Positions 33,019 through 39,052 of a DNA stretch of 39,052 nucleotides are shown here, in pieces. The translations under genes and the position numbers were made by a program. The DNA is from Clostridia bacterium (GTDB lineage: Bacteria; Bacillota; Clostridia; Oscillospirales; Acutalibacteraceae), in the NCBI GenBank assembly GCA_029226955.1, contig JAQXZA010000001.1, positions 1 through 39,052 of the forward strand, read 5' to 3'. Numbering within the stretch: the stretch's first letter is position 1; the number at the start of each line of letters is the position of its first letter. The notes under the pieces were generated by a model. The model searched no databases, was not told the DNA's origin, and saw only the letters and a list, made by a program, of their open reading frames with translations.

Positions 33019-34182
33019 ATGAGTGCGTTAATAAAAATGAAGTCATTATTGCTTGGATTATTTGTGTTTTTGTTTCTTGCAATTTTGCTTATATTTCCGT
33101 CCTCTGCGTCTGAGGGTATAAAAAACGGTTTGAATTACAGTGCAAACTTATTATTGCCGTCGCTTTTTCCGTTTATGGTTCTTTCATCATTTGTAATACG
33201 TTCAGGTTTTTCGGAATATACAGGTAAAGTATTTTCTCCTGTTACAAAATTTATTTTTGGATTGCCCCCGATATGTTCTTCGGCAATAATACTTTCATTT
33301 GTCGGCGGATTTCCTGTCGGTGCAAAGTGTGTACAGCTTTTGTATGATGATAAAAAAATAACTCAGACTCAGGCACAAAGAATGATGTTGTTTTGTGTTT
33401 GTTCAGGGCCTGCATTTCTTATTACAGCCGTTGGAACAATTATGCTGAAAAATATTACCGTCGGCATAATTCTTTATATTTCGCAAGTTCTTTCGTGTAT
33501 AATACTTGGTATCATCTCAAAGTATATATATATCCCCGAAAAGCAAGCACAGGAAAATATAAATAACATACCTGTTTCCGAAAAATCCGAAAACAAAAAT
33601 CAAAGCATTGTTTCTGCATTTATACTTTCCTGTTCTGACGGAGCGACATCTGTTATTTCAATGACGGCACTGGTGCTGATATTTTCGCTTTTTATAAATG
33701 TAGCAGAGAAAAACGGCATTACTCAATTTATATCTCATATTTTTATTTTGCTCGGAATGAACAGCAGTATGTCAGATGTCATTTTGTCCGTTATCCTTGA
33801 AGTAACAGGTGCTTGCAGTAAAATATGTGACGGAGGACTTCCGTTGTGGGTTATGTCGTTTGCAGTAGGTTTCGGCGGTATGTGTGTACATTTGCAGATT
33901 TTTGATATTTTGCGTAATATAAAAATCAATAAAATCCGTTTTATTTTGTTTCGGTTTGTAAATGCAGTTATATCTGCTGTTATAACATATATTATCTGTA
34001 TTTTTTATAATCCTGTATCTGAAACATTTGCAACATCTGAAAATTCTTCTTTTGCATTAACTTATGGTAGTGTTGTCGGAACATTTGCACTTATATTTAT
34101 GAGTATTATTTTTCTTTTGTCGTTGGAAAAACCGCATTTTTCATTCAAAAAGTCATTTCCCCGTAACGAAAACGGCTGTTAA
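33019..34182 (+). CDS. ylbJ: Sporulation integral membrane protein YlbJ
   Basis: A 387-residue polytopic protein with about eight to nine membrane segments and the nucleoside-recognition (Gate) fold features: LLPSLFPFMVLSSFVIRSGF, FGLPPICSSAIILSFVGGFPVGAK, FCVCSGPAFLITAVGTIML, then after a charged loop (residues about 172-195) SCSDGATSVISMTALVLIFSLF and LEVTGACSKICDGGLPLWVM with GFGGMCVHLQIFDIL. YlbJ is required for spore cortex formation in B. subtilis and is SigE-controlled; it is presumed to be a transporter-like membrane protein. ATG 33019 follows GGGTGAT. The gene diverges from yqfC across 92 bases carrying the overlapping SigE-like promoters. Confidence 0.9.
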   Translation: MSALIKMKSLLLGLFVFLFLAILLIFPSSASEGIKNGLNYSANLLLPSLFPFMVLSSFVIRSGFSEYTGKVFSPVTKFIFGLPPICSSAIILSFVGGFPVGAKCVQLLYDDKKITQTQAQRMMLFCVCSGPAFLITAVGTIMLKNITVGIILYISQVLSCIILGIISKYIYIPEKQAQENINNIPVSEKSENKNQSIVSAFILSCSDGATSVISMTALVLIFSLFINVAEKNGITQFISHIFILLGMNSSMSDVILSVILEVTGACSKICDGGLPLWVMSFAVGFGGMCVHLQIFDILRNIKINKIRFILFRFVNAVISAVITYIICIFYNPVSETFATSENSSFALTYGSVVGTFALIFMSIIFLLSLEKPHFSFKKSFPRNENGC

Positions 34183-34210
34183 AGATTATTATAAAAAAGG
34201 GGGGATTTTT

Positions 34211-35704
34211 ATGTGTGGAATAGCCGGCTGGTATGACATCAAAAAAAATCTCAGAAACGAGATTCCGACAATAAACAGAATGTCAGAAAGCCTTTCAAGA
34301 CGAGGTCCCGATGACAGCGGAATTTATTTTAATACTCCTGTTTGCCTTATGCACCGTCGTCTTGCGGTAATAGATGTAGAAAACGGCACTCAGCCTATGG
34401 CAAAATGTCATAATGAGCGAACCTGTACAATCGTTTATAACGGCGAATTGTATAATACAGATGAACTCCGCAACGAACTGAAAAGTGCGGGCTTTACATT
34501 CAGCACATCAAGTGATACTGAGGTTGTTCTTGCGTCCTATATGAAGTGGGGAGAGGACTGTGTATATAAATTAAACGGAATATTTGCCTTTGCCGTATGG
34601 AATGAAGACGAAAAGAAACTCTATATTGCCCGTGACAGAATAGGCGTAAAACCGTTGTTTTTCTATGAATATAACGGCGGATTTATTTTTGCATCAGAGG
34701 TAAACACACTTTTAAAAAATCCGATAGTAAAGCCTGAAATTGACGAACAGGGCTTATATGAAATATTCCTTATAGGTCCGGGCAGAACTCTCGGTCAGGG
34801 AATTTACAAAAATATCGGAGAACTTCTTCCCGGTGAATACGCAATATATAACGGCGAAAAACTGACACGCAAACGGTATTTTACACTTAAAGCAAGAGAA
34901 CATACATCAGATGTTTACAAAACAATATATGATGTTCGAGAACTTATTACAGATTCTATTGAACGACAGCTTGTTTCAGATGTTCCGTTGTGTTGTTTTT
35001 TGTCGGGAGGACTTGATTCAAGCATAATTTCATACGTTGCCGCAAAGCATAATGAACGCAAGGGTATGAAACCGATAGACACCTATTCGATTGATTATAC
35101 TGATAATGAAAAATATTTTCAGAAAAGTTTGTTTCAGCCAACACCCGACAGCGATTTTATCGGAATTATGGTTGACGCAATAAAATCCGAACATCACAGC
35201 GTTACAATAGACAATTACAGTCTTTTTGAGGCACTTATACCGGCAGTTGACGCAAGAAGTTTTCCGGGAATGGTTGATGTTGACTCATCATTACTGTTAT
35301 TTTGCAAAAAAATCAAAGAAGATTTTACTGTTGCCCTGTCGGGAGAATGTGCTGACGAACTTTTCGGCGGTTATCCCTGGTATCATAACAAAGAAATACT
35401 GTTTGATGAAAATTTCCCGTGGTCACGCTCGCTTGAAGTAAGACATTCAATTCTTAAAAAAGGATTTCTTGCTCACGGTGATGAATATGTACATCAAAAA
35501 TATCTTGACACCTGTAATAATACCGATAAATTGCCGACAGACAGCAAACTTGAAGCACGAATGAGGGAGATGTTCTCGCTTAATTTTTATTGGTTTATGC
35601 AGACACTTCTCAACAGAAAAGATACAAAAGAATACAGTGATAAAATATTACACAGAATGAAATATATCATATTATGCTGTTACAGTAAAGAATTGATATT
35701 ATAA
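34211..35704 (+). pseudogene. asnB: Asparagine synthetase B, C-terminally truncated
   Basis: An N-terminal glutamine amidotransferase (class II) starting MCGIAGWYD, with Cys1 after Met removal, RRGPDDSG, MHRRLAVIDVENGTQPM, YNGELYN, ARDRIGVKPLFFYE. The synthetase domain has FLSGGLDSSIIS (PP-loop, about residue 264), TYSIDYTDNEKYF and SGECADELFGGYPWY. At residue about 472 the sequence FMQTLLNRKD is reached, where the family continues with RMSMAxGLEVRVPF and about 130 more residues. Here it turns into TKEYSDKILHRMKYIILCC and stops. Total 497 residues against about 610-630. The lost part contains conserved active-site residues, so activity is doubtful. The break coincides with the start of the mobile-looking segment. 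SD GGGGGG precedes ATG. Confidence 0.85.
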
Positions 35705-35759
35705 ACCGCTGACAGCGAAATAAAAAAGCTATTACAGCGGATTATAAGCAAAAAAAGAA

Positions 35760-35790
35760 AAGGTTGCCCCAAAATAGGGCAGCCTTTTTT
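35760..35790 (+). terminator. Intrinsic terminator after the asnB remnant
   Basis: AAGGTTGCCC (35760-35769) with GGGCAGCCTT (35777-35786), one G-T pair, then a T-run. Confidence 0.88.
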
Positions 35791-35800
35791 ATTTATGTTT

Positions 35801-35821
35801 ATTAGTTAATGATTAGTTAAT
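35801..35821. repeat. Tandem 10-mer direct repeat
   Basis: ATTAGTTAAT occurs at 35801-35810 and again at 35812-35821, an 11-base period between the asnB terminator and the ribbon-helix-helix gene. It could be a helically phased protein site or a junction scar; nothing more is visible. Confidence 0.5.
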
Positions 35822-35846
35822 TTATATCGGAGCAGTTGCACCACAG

Positions 35847-36050
35847 TCAATCAGAATTGCCGCTGTCCCTGTCCATTGTTTCTTTTATTGCCCGATTGAT
35901 AAAGCCATTAAGGCTTTCCCCTTTGCTGTCAGCGTGTAATCTTATTTTGTCTTTGTCGCCTTTTTGTACTCTAACCTTTAATTCATCATAAGCCTTTGCA
36001 GTATATTTGTTGTTTGCTTTAATTTTAGCTTGGCTGTTCTTTGCTGTCAT
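35847..36050 (-). CDS. Arc-type ribbon-helix-helix DNA-binding protein
   Basis: A 67-residue protein. A basic N-terminal arm (MTAKNSQAKIKANNKYTAKA) precedes the ribbon YDELKVRVQKGDKDKI and the helix-turn-helix-like pair RLHADSKGESLNGFINRAIKETM, which match small Arc/CopG-like repressors common on Bacillota plasmids. Such proteins act as dimers on paired operators. The start at 36050 follows GGGGATG. Its promoter (36097-36126) is overlapped by a dyad operator, so autoregulation, and control of the divergent genes, is a natural reading. That link is inference. Confidence 0.82.
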   Translation of the reverse strand: MTAKNSQAKIKANNKYTAKAYDELKVRVQKGDKDKIRLHADSKGESLNGFINRAIKETMDRDSGNSD

Positions 36051-36073
36051 TATAACATCCCCTTTTATATTTT

Positions 36074-36087
36074 AAAGTATATACTTT
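36074..36087. repeat. Perfect 14-bp palindrome in the leader of the ribbon-helix-helix gene
   Basis: AAAGTATATACTTT, between the -10 (36097) and the start codon (36050), read on the minus strand. Its sequence differs from the two dyads at 36121 and 36181, so it may bind another factor. Confidence 0.5.
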
Positions 36088-36096
36088 CACAATAAA

Positions 36097-36126
36097 ATTA
36101 TATCATAGTTAAGTATAGCTGTACAA
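36097..36126 (-). promoter_or_regulatory. Promoter of the ribbon-helix-helix gene
   Basis: On the minus strand TTGTAC (36121-36126), an 18-base spacer and TATAAT (36097-36102). Confidence 0.65.
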
Positions 36127-36140
36127 TGGGAACATTGTAC
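36121..36140. promoter_or_regulatory. Operator-like dyad O1
   Basis: GTACAATG-GGAA-CATTGTAC has perfect 8-bp arms and covers the -35 of the leftward promoter. Its arms share the core TACAATG/CATTGTA with the dyad at 36181, exactly 60 bases away centre to centre. Confidence 0.75.
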
Positions 36141-36174
36141 AAAAAATATCATATATCTTTGTTAGATATGCCTA

Positions 36175-36203
36175 TTGCAAATACAATGGGTACATTGTAT
36201 AAT
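36175..36203 (+). promoter_or_regulatory. Rightward promoter of the small-ORF operon
   Basis: TTGCAA (36175-36180), a 17-base spacer and TATAAT (36198-36203). Confidence 0.65.
36181..36200. promoter_or_regulatory. Operator-like dyad O2
   Basis: ATACAATG-GGTA-CATTGTAT has perfect 8-bp arms and fills the spacer of the rightward promoter, extending into its -10. It is nearly the same site as O1. Confidence 0.75.
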
Positions 36204-36258
36204 AAAGACAGTAAAGGAAATACAAACACAAAACAAACACAAAGAAAGGTTGATTGAA

Positions 36259-36474
36259 ATGACAGTAAAAGAAAAATATGTATCGGAAATTATCAAGATA
36301 ATAAGCAAGGCAACAGCGGAAAACGCATTTAGCTTGATATATGAAGAGCTTTACGATTTACAAAAACAATTTATAGAAAATCAGTTATCAGATACAAAGG
36401 TTGAATACGAGGAGGAAGTAGAACTGTTAGATATATTTAAAAAGGCAAACAGTCTTTTACACGCAATAGCATAA
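36259..36474 (+). CDS. Small acidic helical protein of the mobile segment
   Basis: A 71-residue protein I do not recognise. It looks almost entirely helical (TVKEKYVSEIIKIISKATAENAF, then LYDLQKQFIENQL and VEYEEEVELLDIFKKANSLL) with a net acidic second half. ATG 36259 is preferred because AGAAAGG precedes it by 9 bases and because the upstream in-frame codons lie before or at the predicted transcription start (about 36210). It is the first gene of a rightward operon under dyad O2. Confidence 0.65.
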   Translation: MTVKEKYVSEIIKIISKATAENAFSLIYEELYDLQKQFIENQLSDTKVEYEEEVELLDIFKKANSLLHAIA

Positions 36475-36564
36475 ATCAAACAAAAGGTTTCTTTCGGGAT
36501 TGTGCCTATAAACAGTCCCATTCCAGCCGAAAGGCAAACACAAAACAGTAAAGGGGCAATTAAG

Positions 36565-36987
36565 ATGTTGAACAAGTCTAATATATGCAAGGTTGCTAAT
36601 AAGTTGCATAAACAAGGTTATACATTGTCACAGGCTTTTAAAATGGCTTGGAGATTGGCAAAAAACAAGGCTGTTGTTAAGGTTGCAGGTGTTAGCAAGG
36701 GCAATAGACAGACAGCAATAAAACATCTTGAAAAATATGCCGCTGATACTGTTAATGTTACTTTGGCAAGAGAACAAGCAAACAAGTTTGACAGTAATGC
36801 AATAGCTGTGTATGTATCTGTTAAAGGCTCAAAGGCTTATAAGATAGGATATATACAAGCCTGTATAGCTAAACTTTTAAGCGAGATAATGGACAACATA
36901 ACAACAATAAAAGCAAGTCTAAAAGCAATTACAGGCGGTTTTTATGAAGATATGTTGCAAGGCTTATTGTTGAACTTGTCAATATGA
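36565..36987 (+). CDS. Stand-alone HIRAN-domain protein
   Basis: A 140-residue protein. The N-terminal 35 residues form a small basic helical region (NKLHKQGYTLSQAFKMAWRLAK). The HIRAN fold follows: VVKVAGVSKGNRQTAIKHLE, then VNVTLAREQANKFDSNAIAV (the LxRExxNxxDxNAI signature) and KIGYIQACIAKLLSEIMD. HIRAN domains bind 3' ends of single-stranded DNA or DNA with stalled-fork structure in Rad5/HLTF helicases; bacterial copies are often small and sit on phages and plasmids. Here there is no helicase or nuclease domain. ATG 36565 has AAGGGG 9 bases upstream. The leader (36475-36564) holds a 7-bp hairpin, GGGATTG/CAGTCCC. Confidence 0.82.
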   Translation: MLNKSNICKVANKLHKQGYTLSQAFKMAWRLAKNKAVVKVAGVSKGNRQTAIKHLEKYAADTVNVTLAREQANKFDSNAIAVYVSVKGSKAYKIGYIQACIAKLLSEIMDNITTIKASLKAITGGFYEDMLQGLLLNLSI

Positions 36988-37000
36988 AAGAAGGTGAACA

Positions 37001-37198
37001 ATGGACAGATACCCAAAAACAATAATATCTTCAAGAGGAAAAGCCTATACATCTTCAAAAGAAGCTAACAAGGACTACTGGATATATGAAGAAAAAGTAG
37101 GCAATATGAACATTCTTGACAGCAAATTAGAGCAGGAAAAGAAATATAGAGATGAACTTTGGACAATATATTGCGAACTGGAATATATAGGACAATAA
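37001..37198 (+). CDS. Small hypothetical protein of the mobile segment
   Basis: A 65-residue protein, unrecognised. It is rich in Lys, Glu and Tyr with a probable helical second half (NMNILDSKLEQEKKYRDELWTIYCELEYI). GAAAGAAGGTGA lies just before the ATG, and it begins 13 bases after the HIRAN gene, so it is likely co-expressed with it. Confidence 0.6.
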   Translation: MDRYPKTIISSRGKAYTSSKEANKDYWIYEEKVGNMNILDSKLEQEKKYRDELWTIYCELEYIGQ

Positions 37199-37247
37199 AA
37201 TTATTAAACCGCTGTATTATACAGCAACAAAGAAAGGACAGAACACT

Positions 37248-37691
37248 ATGAACACAAACACAAACACCATTAAAAAGCCTTATGAACTTAAAGCACAGCA
37301 TAACAAAGAAGTGTTAAATACTTTTTTGGCAAACAGTACAGCGGAATATACAACGCTTGTTAATGCTTTACTTGCTTTTTGCAACATCAACCCAGATAGA
37401 GCAACAGGCAGTATTACCGTATCAATCGGCAACAAAGTAACAGATAATTGCTTTAATGCTTTTCTTATATCACACACAAACAAGCCTGTTGTTGTTATAG
37501 GTTCGTGGAACAATGAACCCAGACTGCTTATAGGTGTTGACAGTCAGAAAATAAATAATATGATTTGTGCTTTTAACTTGACACTGATAGACAATATCAA
37601 TGTTGATAAAAAAGGCGACAAAAAGTATATAATTGACTTTAAGTACGATAACAGTATTGATTATAAGTTGGACATAACATACAATGACTAA
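37248..37691 (+). CDS. Hypothetical protein of the mobile segment
   Basis: A 147-residue protein, unrecognised. It has no signal peptide or membrane segment and looks like a mixed alpha/beta soluble protein: helical N-terminus (KPYELKAQHNKEVLNTFL), then strands ITVSIGNKVTDNCFNAFLIS, PVVVIGSW and YIIDFKYDNSIDYKLDITY. AAAGGACAG precedes the ATG by about 8 bases. A 7-bp palindrome, GCTGTAT-T-ATACAGC (37211-37225), precedes it. It is the last gene before the operon terminator. Confidence 0.62.
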   Translation: MNTNTNTIKKPYELKAQHNKEVLNTFLANSTAEYTTLVNALLAFCNINPDRATGSITVSIGNKVTDNCFNAFLISHTNKPVVVIGSWNNEPRLLIGVDSQKINNMICAFNLTLIDNINVDKKGDKKYIIDFKYDNSIDYKLDITYND

Positions 37692-37725
37692 CAACAGCGG
37701 ATAACAAACAACAGAATAAATAATT

Positions 37726-37772
37726 ATAACTGCTTGTATTGTATTTCATATATGATACAAGCAGTTATTTTA
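37726..37772 (+). terminator. Intrinsic terminator of the small-ORF operon
   Basis: ATAACTGCTTGTAT (37726-37739) pairs with ATACAAGCAGTTAT (37755-37768), followed by TTTATT. Confidence 0.85.
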
Positions 37773-37780
37773 TTATAATA

Positions 37781-37812
37781 ATATCGCAATAGAGTACACT
37801 CTATTGATATAC
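37781..37812. promoter_or_regulatory. Candidate serine-recombinase crossover site (res subsite I)
   Basis: An imperfect 32-bp dyad centred on the dinucleotide AC (37796-37797). The left half is ATATCGCAATAGAGT; the right half reversed is GTATATCAATAGAGT, 12 of 15 identical with nine inner bases perfect. A further left-type half, ATATCGCAACAAAGG, lies at 37863-37877, just before the recombinase -35, and TGCGA at 37890-37894 faces it. Confidence 0.55.
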
Positions 37813-37879
37813 TAAAAATAGCCCGAAATGTATAGCATATAAGTTATAAAAATAATTTTGATATATCGCAACAAAGGTA

Positions 37880-37908
37880 TTGACTTCAATGCGACACTAT
37901 GATATAAT
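37880..37908 (+). promoter_or_regulatory. Promoter of the serine recombinase
   Basis: TTGACT (37880-37885), a 17-base spacer and TATAAT (37903-37908). Confidence 0.85.
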
Positions 37909-37942
37909 TAAGACACAAAATAAAACAAGGGAGTTGTTTAAT

Positions 37943-38527
37943 ATGCGTATAGGCTATGTTAGGGTATCAACAGAGGAACAGCACACGGATAGACAAGAAA
38001 CAATAATGCAAAATTACAATGTTGAAAAAATATTTTCAGAAAAAATCAGCGGAAAAAACACAGACAGACCACAATTAAAAGAAATGTTATCTTTTATAAG
38101 AACAGGAGATACACTTGTAATAGAGAGTTATTCAAGACTTGCACGGAGTACAGCGGATTTGATTAAGTTAGTTGAACAGCTTAATAGCAAGGGTGTAAAC
38201 TTAATAAGCGATAAGGAACACATAGACACCACAACACCACAGGGAAAGTTAATGTTTACTATTTTCGCTGGATTAGCGGAATTTGAACGGACTTGCTTGT
38301 TAGAAAGACAAAAAGAAGGCATAGCAGAGGCAAAAAAACAAGGCAAATATAAAGGCAGAAAACCTATAAAGGTTGATAATGAACAATTTAAAGCAATATA
38401 TAAAAGATGGAAAAATGGCGAAATAACAGCAAGACAAGCTATGGCAGAACTTAATTTAAAACCCGATACGTTTTACAGAAGAGTTAAAAAATACGAACAA
38501 GCAAACACAAAAGACAATAAAGCATAA
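37943..38527 (+). CDS. Small serine recombinase (resolvase/invertase type)
   Basis: A 194-residue recombinase. The catalytic domain begins MRIGYVRVSTEEQ with nucleophile Ser9, followed by ESYSRLARSTADLI (the conserved arginines), NLISDKEHIDTTTPQGKLMF and the E-helix AGLAEFERTCLLERQKEGI. The C-terminal helix-turn-helix (about 150-190) has ITARQAMAELNLKPDTFYRRVKKY after KYKGRKP. Such enzymes cut at a dyad with a two-base overlap and resolve cointegrates or plasmid dimers, or invert DNA. ATG 37943 follows AAGGGAG by about 11 bases; the longer frame from 37880 overlaps the promoter. A candidate recombination site lies directly upstream, which fits a resolvase. No transposase is in the window. Confidence 0.93.
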   Translation: MRIGYVRVSTEEQHTDRQETIMQNYNVEKIFSEKISGKNTDRPQLKEMLSFIRTGDTLVIESYSRLARSTADLIKLVEQLNSKGVNLISDKEHIDTTTPQGKLMFTIFAGLAEFERTCLLERQKEGIAEAKKQGKYKGRKPIKVDNEQFKAIYKRWKNGEITARQAMAELNLKPDTFYRRVKKYEQANTKDNKA

Positions 38528-38576
38528 GCAGAGTAAAGCATAACAGGATATACACAAACAAACAGATACAAATAAT

Positions 38577-38618
38577 AAGCTATTGAGTAAAAACAATAAA
38601 TGCTCAATAGCTTTTATT
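38577..38618 (+). terminator. Intrinsic terminator of the recombinase gene
   Basis: AAGCTATTGAG (38577-38587) pairs with CTCAATAGCTT (38603-38613), then TTATTTTT. Confidence 0.87.
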
Positions 38619-38745
38619 TTTGTAGTATTGCATAGCTGATAATATAATATCAATCTTGTATTTTGTTAGAAATATACAAAAAATAACTAATAAATCTATT
38701 TGTGACAAATACAAAAAATCCCGATAATAAAACGCTTTATAATAA

Positions 38746-38760
38746 GTTGATACTATCAAC
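38746..38760. repeat. Dyad GTTGATA-C-TATCAAC next to a -10 box
   Basis: A perfect 7-bp inverted repeat that begins three bases after TATAAT (38738-38743), where a repressor would block transcription initiation. No -35 match is visible at 17 bases. Confidence 0.5.
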
Positions 38761-38956
38761 ACAATCATTTTTTAATCGGTAATAAAAAAATAAAAATAAA
38801 ATGCAAGTCAGATAAACAGCATTAAAACAAGGCAATGCAGCGGCAATATATTTTAACTGAATGATATGCCGATATATATTAACCGTTACCAAAAATACAA
38901 TAATGATAGATAGGGGGCTATTACACTATCAAAAATGTTTTTTGTATTAGGTTTTT

Positions 38957-38969
38957 AATCAGTCTGATT
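38957..38969. repeat. Dyad AATCAG-T-CTGATT
   Basis: A perfect 6-bp inverted repeat with a single central base in the non-coding right end. Short enough to be chance; recorded for its position near the other dyads. Confidence 0.35.
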
Positions 38970-39052
38970 GACCTGTTACTCGACAATTTAAAAAACATAC
39001 CGATAAAAAAATAAGGATTTATGGGATTCAACACGGTAATAATCAACATAAA

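Larger units (their letters stand above)
35705..39052. mobile_element. Left part of an integrated plasmid- or transposon-like element
   Basis: From the asnB breakpoint to the window edge the genes are small, mostly unrecognised, and A-rich with many CAAACA/ACAAAC leaders. They include an Arc-type ribbon-helix-helix protein, a free-standing HIRAN protein and a serine recombinase with a dyad array. No replication, relaxase or transposase gene is visible, so the element type is undetermined. The left boundary is set by the loss of asnB similarity (about 35630) and is approximate. Confidence 0.55.
38619..39052. other. Non-coding right end of the window
   Basis: About 430 bases with no convincing ORF, extremely AT-rich. 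It contains a TATAAT at 38738-38743, directly followed by the dyad at 38746, a second dyad at 38957, and a long-range inverted repeat ATGTTTTTT (38935-38943) with AAAAAACAT (38990-38998). It may hold the regulatory region of a gene beyond the edge or part of a replication or recombination site. Confidence 0.4.

Noticed and set aside
36200-36250. CAAACA/ACAAAC-rich leaders in the mobile segment as a CRISPR or tandem repeat
   Set aside because: The strings vary in length and spacing, with no conserved repeat-spacer structure; they are probably just unstructured A-rich leaders.

Overview
The window is a chromosomal segment of an AT-rich, endospore-forming member of the Clostridia, most likely a gut Oscillospiraceae (Ruminococcus-like) species. 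This rests on the spore genes present (yabP, yabQ, yqfC, yqfD, ylbJ, ylmC and a spoIIM-like gene), the yabM-mazG-hup-yabO-yabP-yabQ-divIC-yabR gene order familiar from Bacillus and Clostridia, a fermentative AdhE, and frequent AGGAGG-type ribosome binding sites. The species assignment is an inference; no rRNA gene is present.

Layout. 1-1.4 kb: a nucleoside kinase and a zinc-ribbon protein. 1.5-6.4 kb: the conserved housekeeping/sporulation cluster (SpoVB/MurJ-type flippase, MazG, HU, S4 protein, YabP, YabQ, DivIC, S1 protein). 6.5-8.4 kb: an amidohydrolase and long-form HPF. 8.4-15.6 kb, minus strand: murC followed by a polyamine operon, speD, an Orn/Lys/Arg decarboxylase, speE, carboxynorspermidine dehydrogenase and nspC. 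It encodes two chemically different routes to spermidine side by side. 15.8-19.0 kb: tRNA-Gly(GCC) diverging from a P-type ATPase, then ylmC. 19.1-21.7 kb: a decaying vWA / XpaC / solute-binding / TelA operon with a truncated first gene, a one-base frameshift and a fused deletion junction. 21.8-24.6 kb: a two-component system plus a small anchored protein. 24.7-27.5 kb: a FemX-type ligase, a SpoIIM-like protein and a membrane protein. 27.5-31.4 kb: strongly expressed adhE with a near-consensus Rex operator on its promoter, then a radical SAM enzyme. 31.5-34.2 kb: yqfC-yqfD diverging from ylbJ. 34.2-35.7 kb: asnB lacking its C-terminal end.

From about 35.7 kb to the right edge the sequence changes character: very small unrecognised ORFs, a ribbon-helix-helix protein, a stand-alone HIRAN protein and a serine recombinase, with compact dyad-symmetric control sites. 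This looks like the left part of an integrated mobile or plasmid-like element that interrupted asnB. Its right end lies outside the window.

Regulatory pattern. Five spore genes (yabP, ylmC, the spoIIM-like gene, yqfC, ylbJ) are preceded by a CATA-type -10 box, each with a plausible -35 exactly 14 bases upstream, consistent with a mother-cell sigma factor such as SigE. The vegetative genes (zinc-ribbon protein, tRNA-Gly, P-type ATPase, adhE, recombinase) instead have sigma-A promoters with 17-base spacers. The most unusual parts are the hybrid polyamine operon, the twin operators between the divergent genes of the mobile segment, and the dyad array upstream of the serine recombinase.
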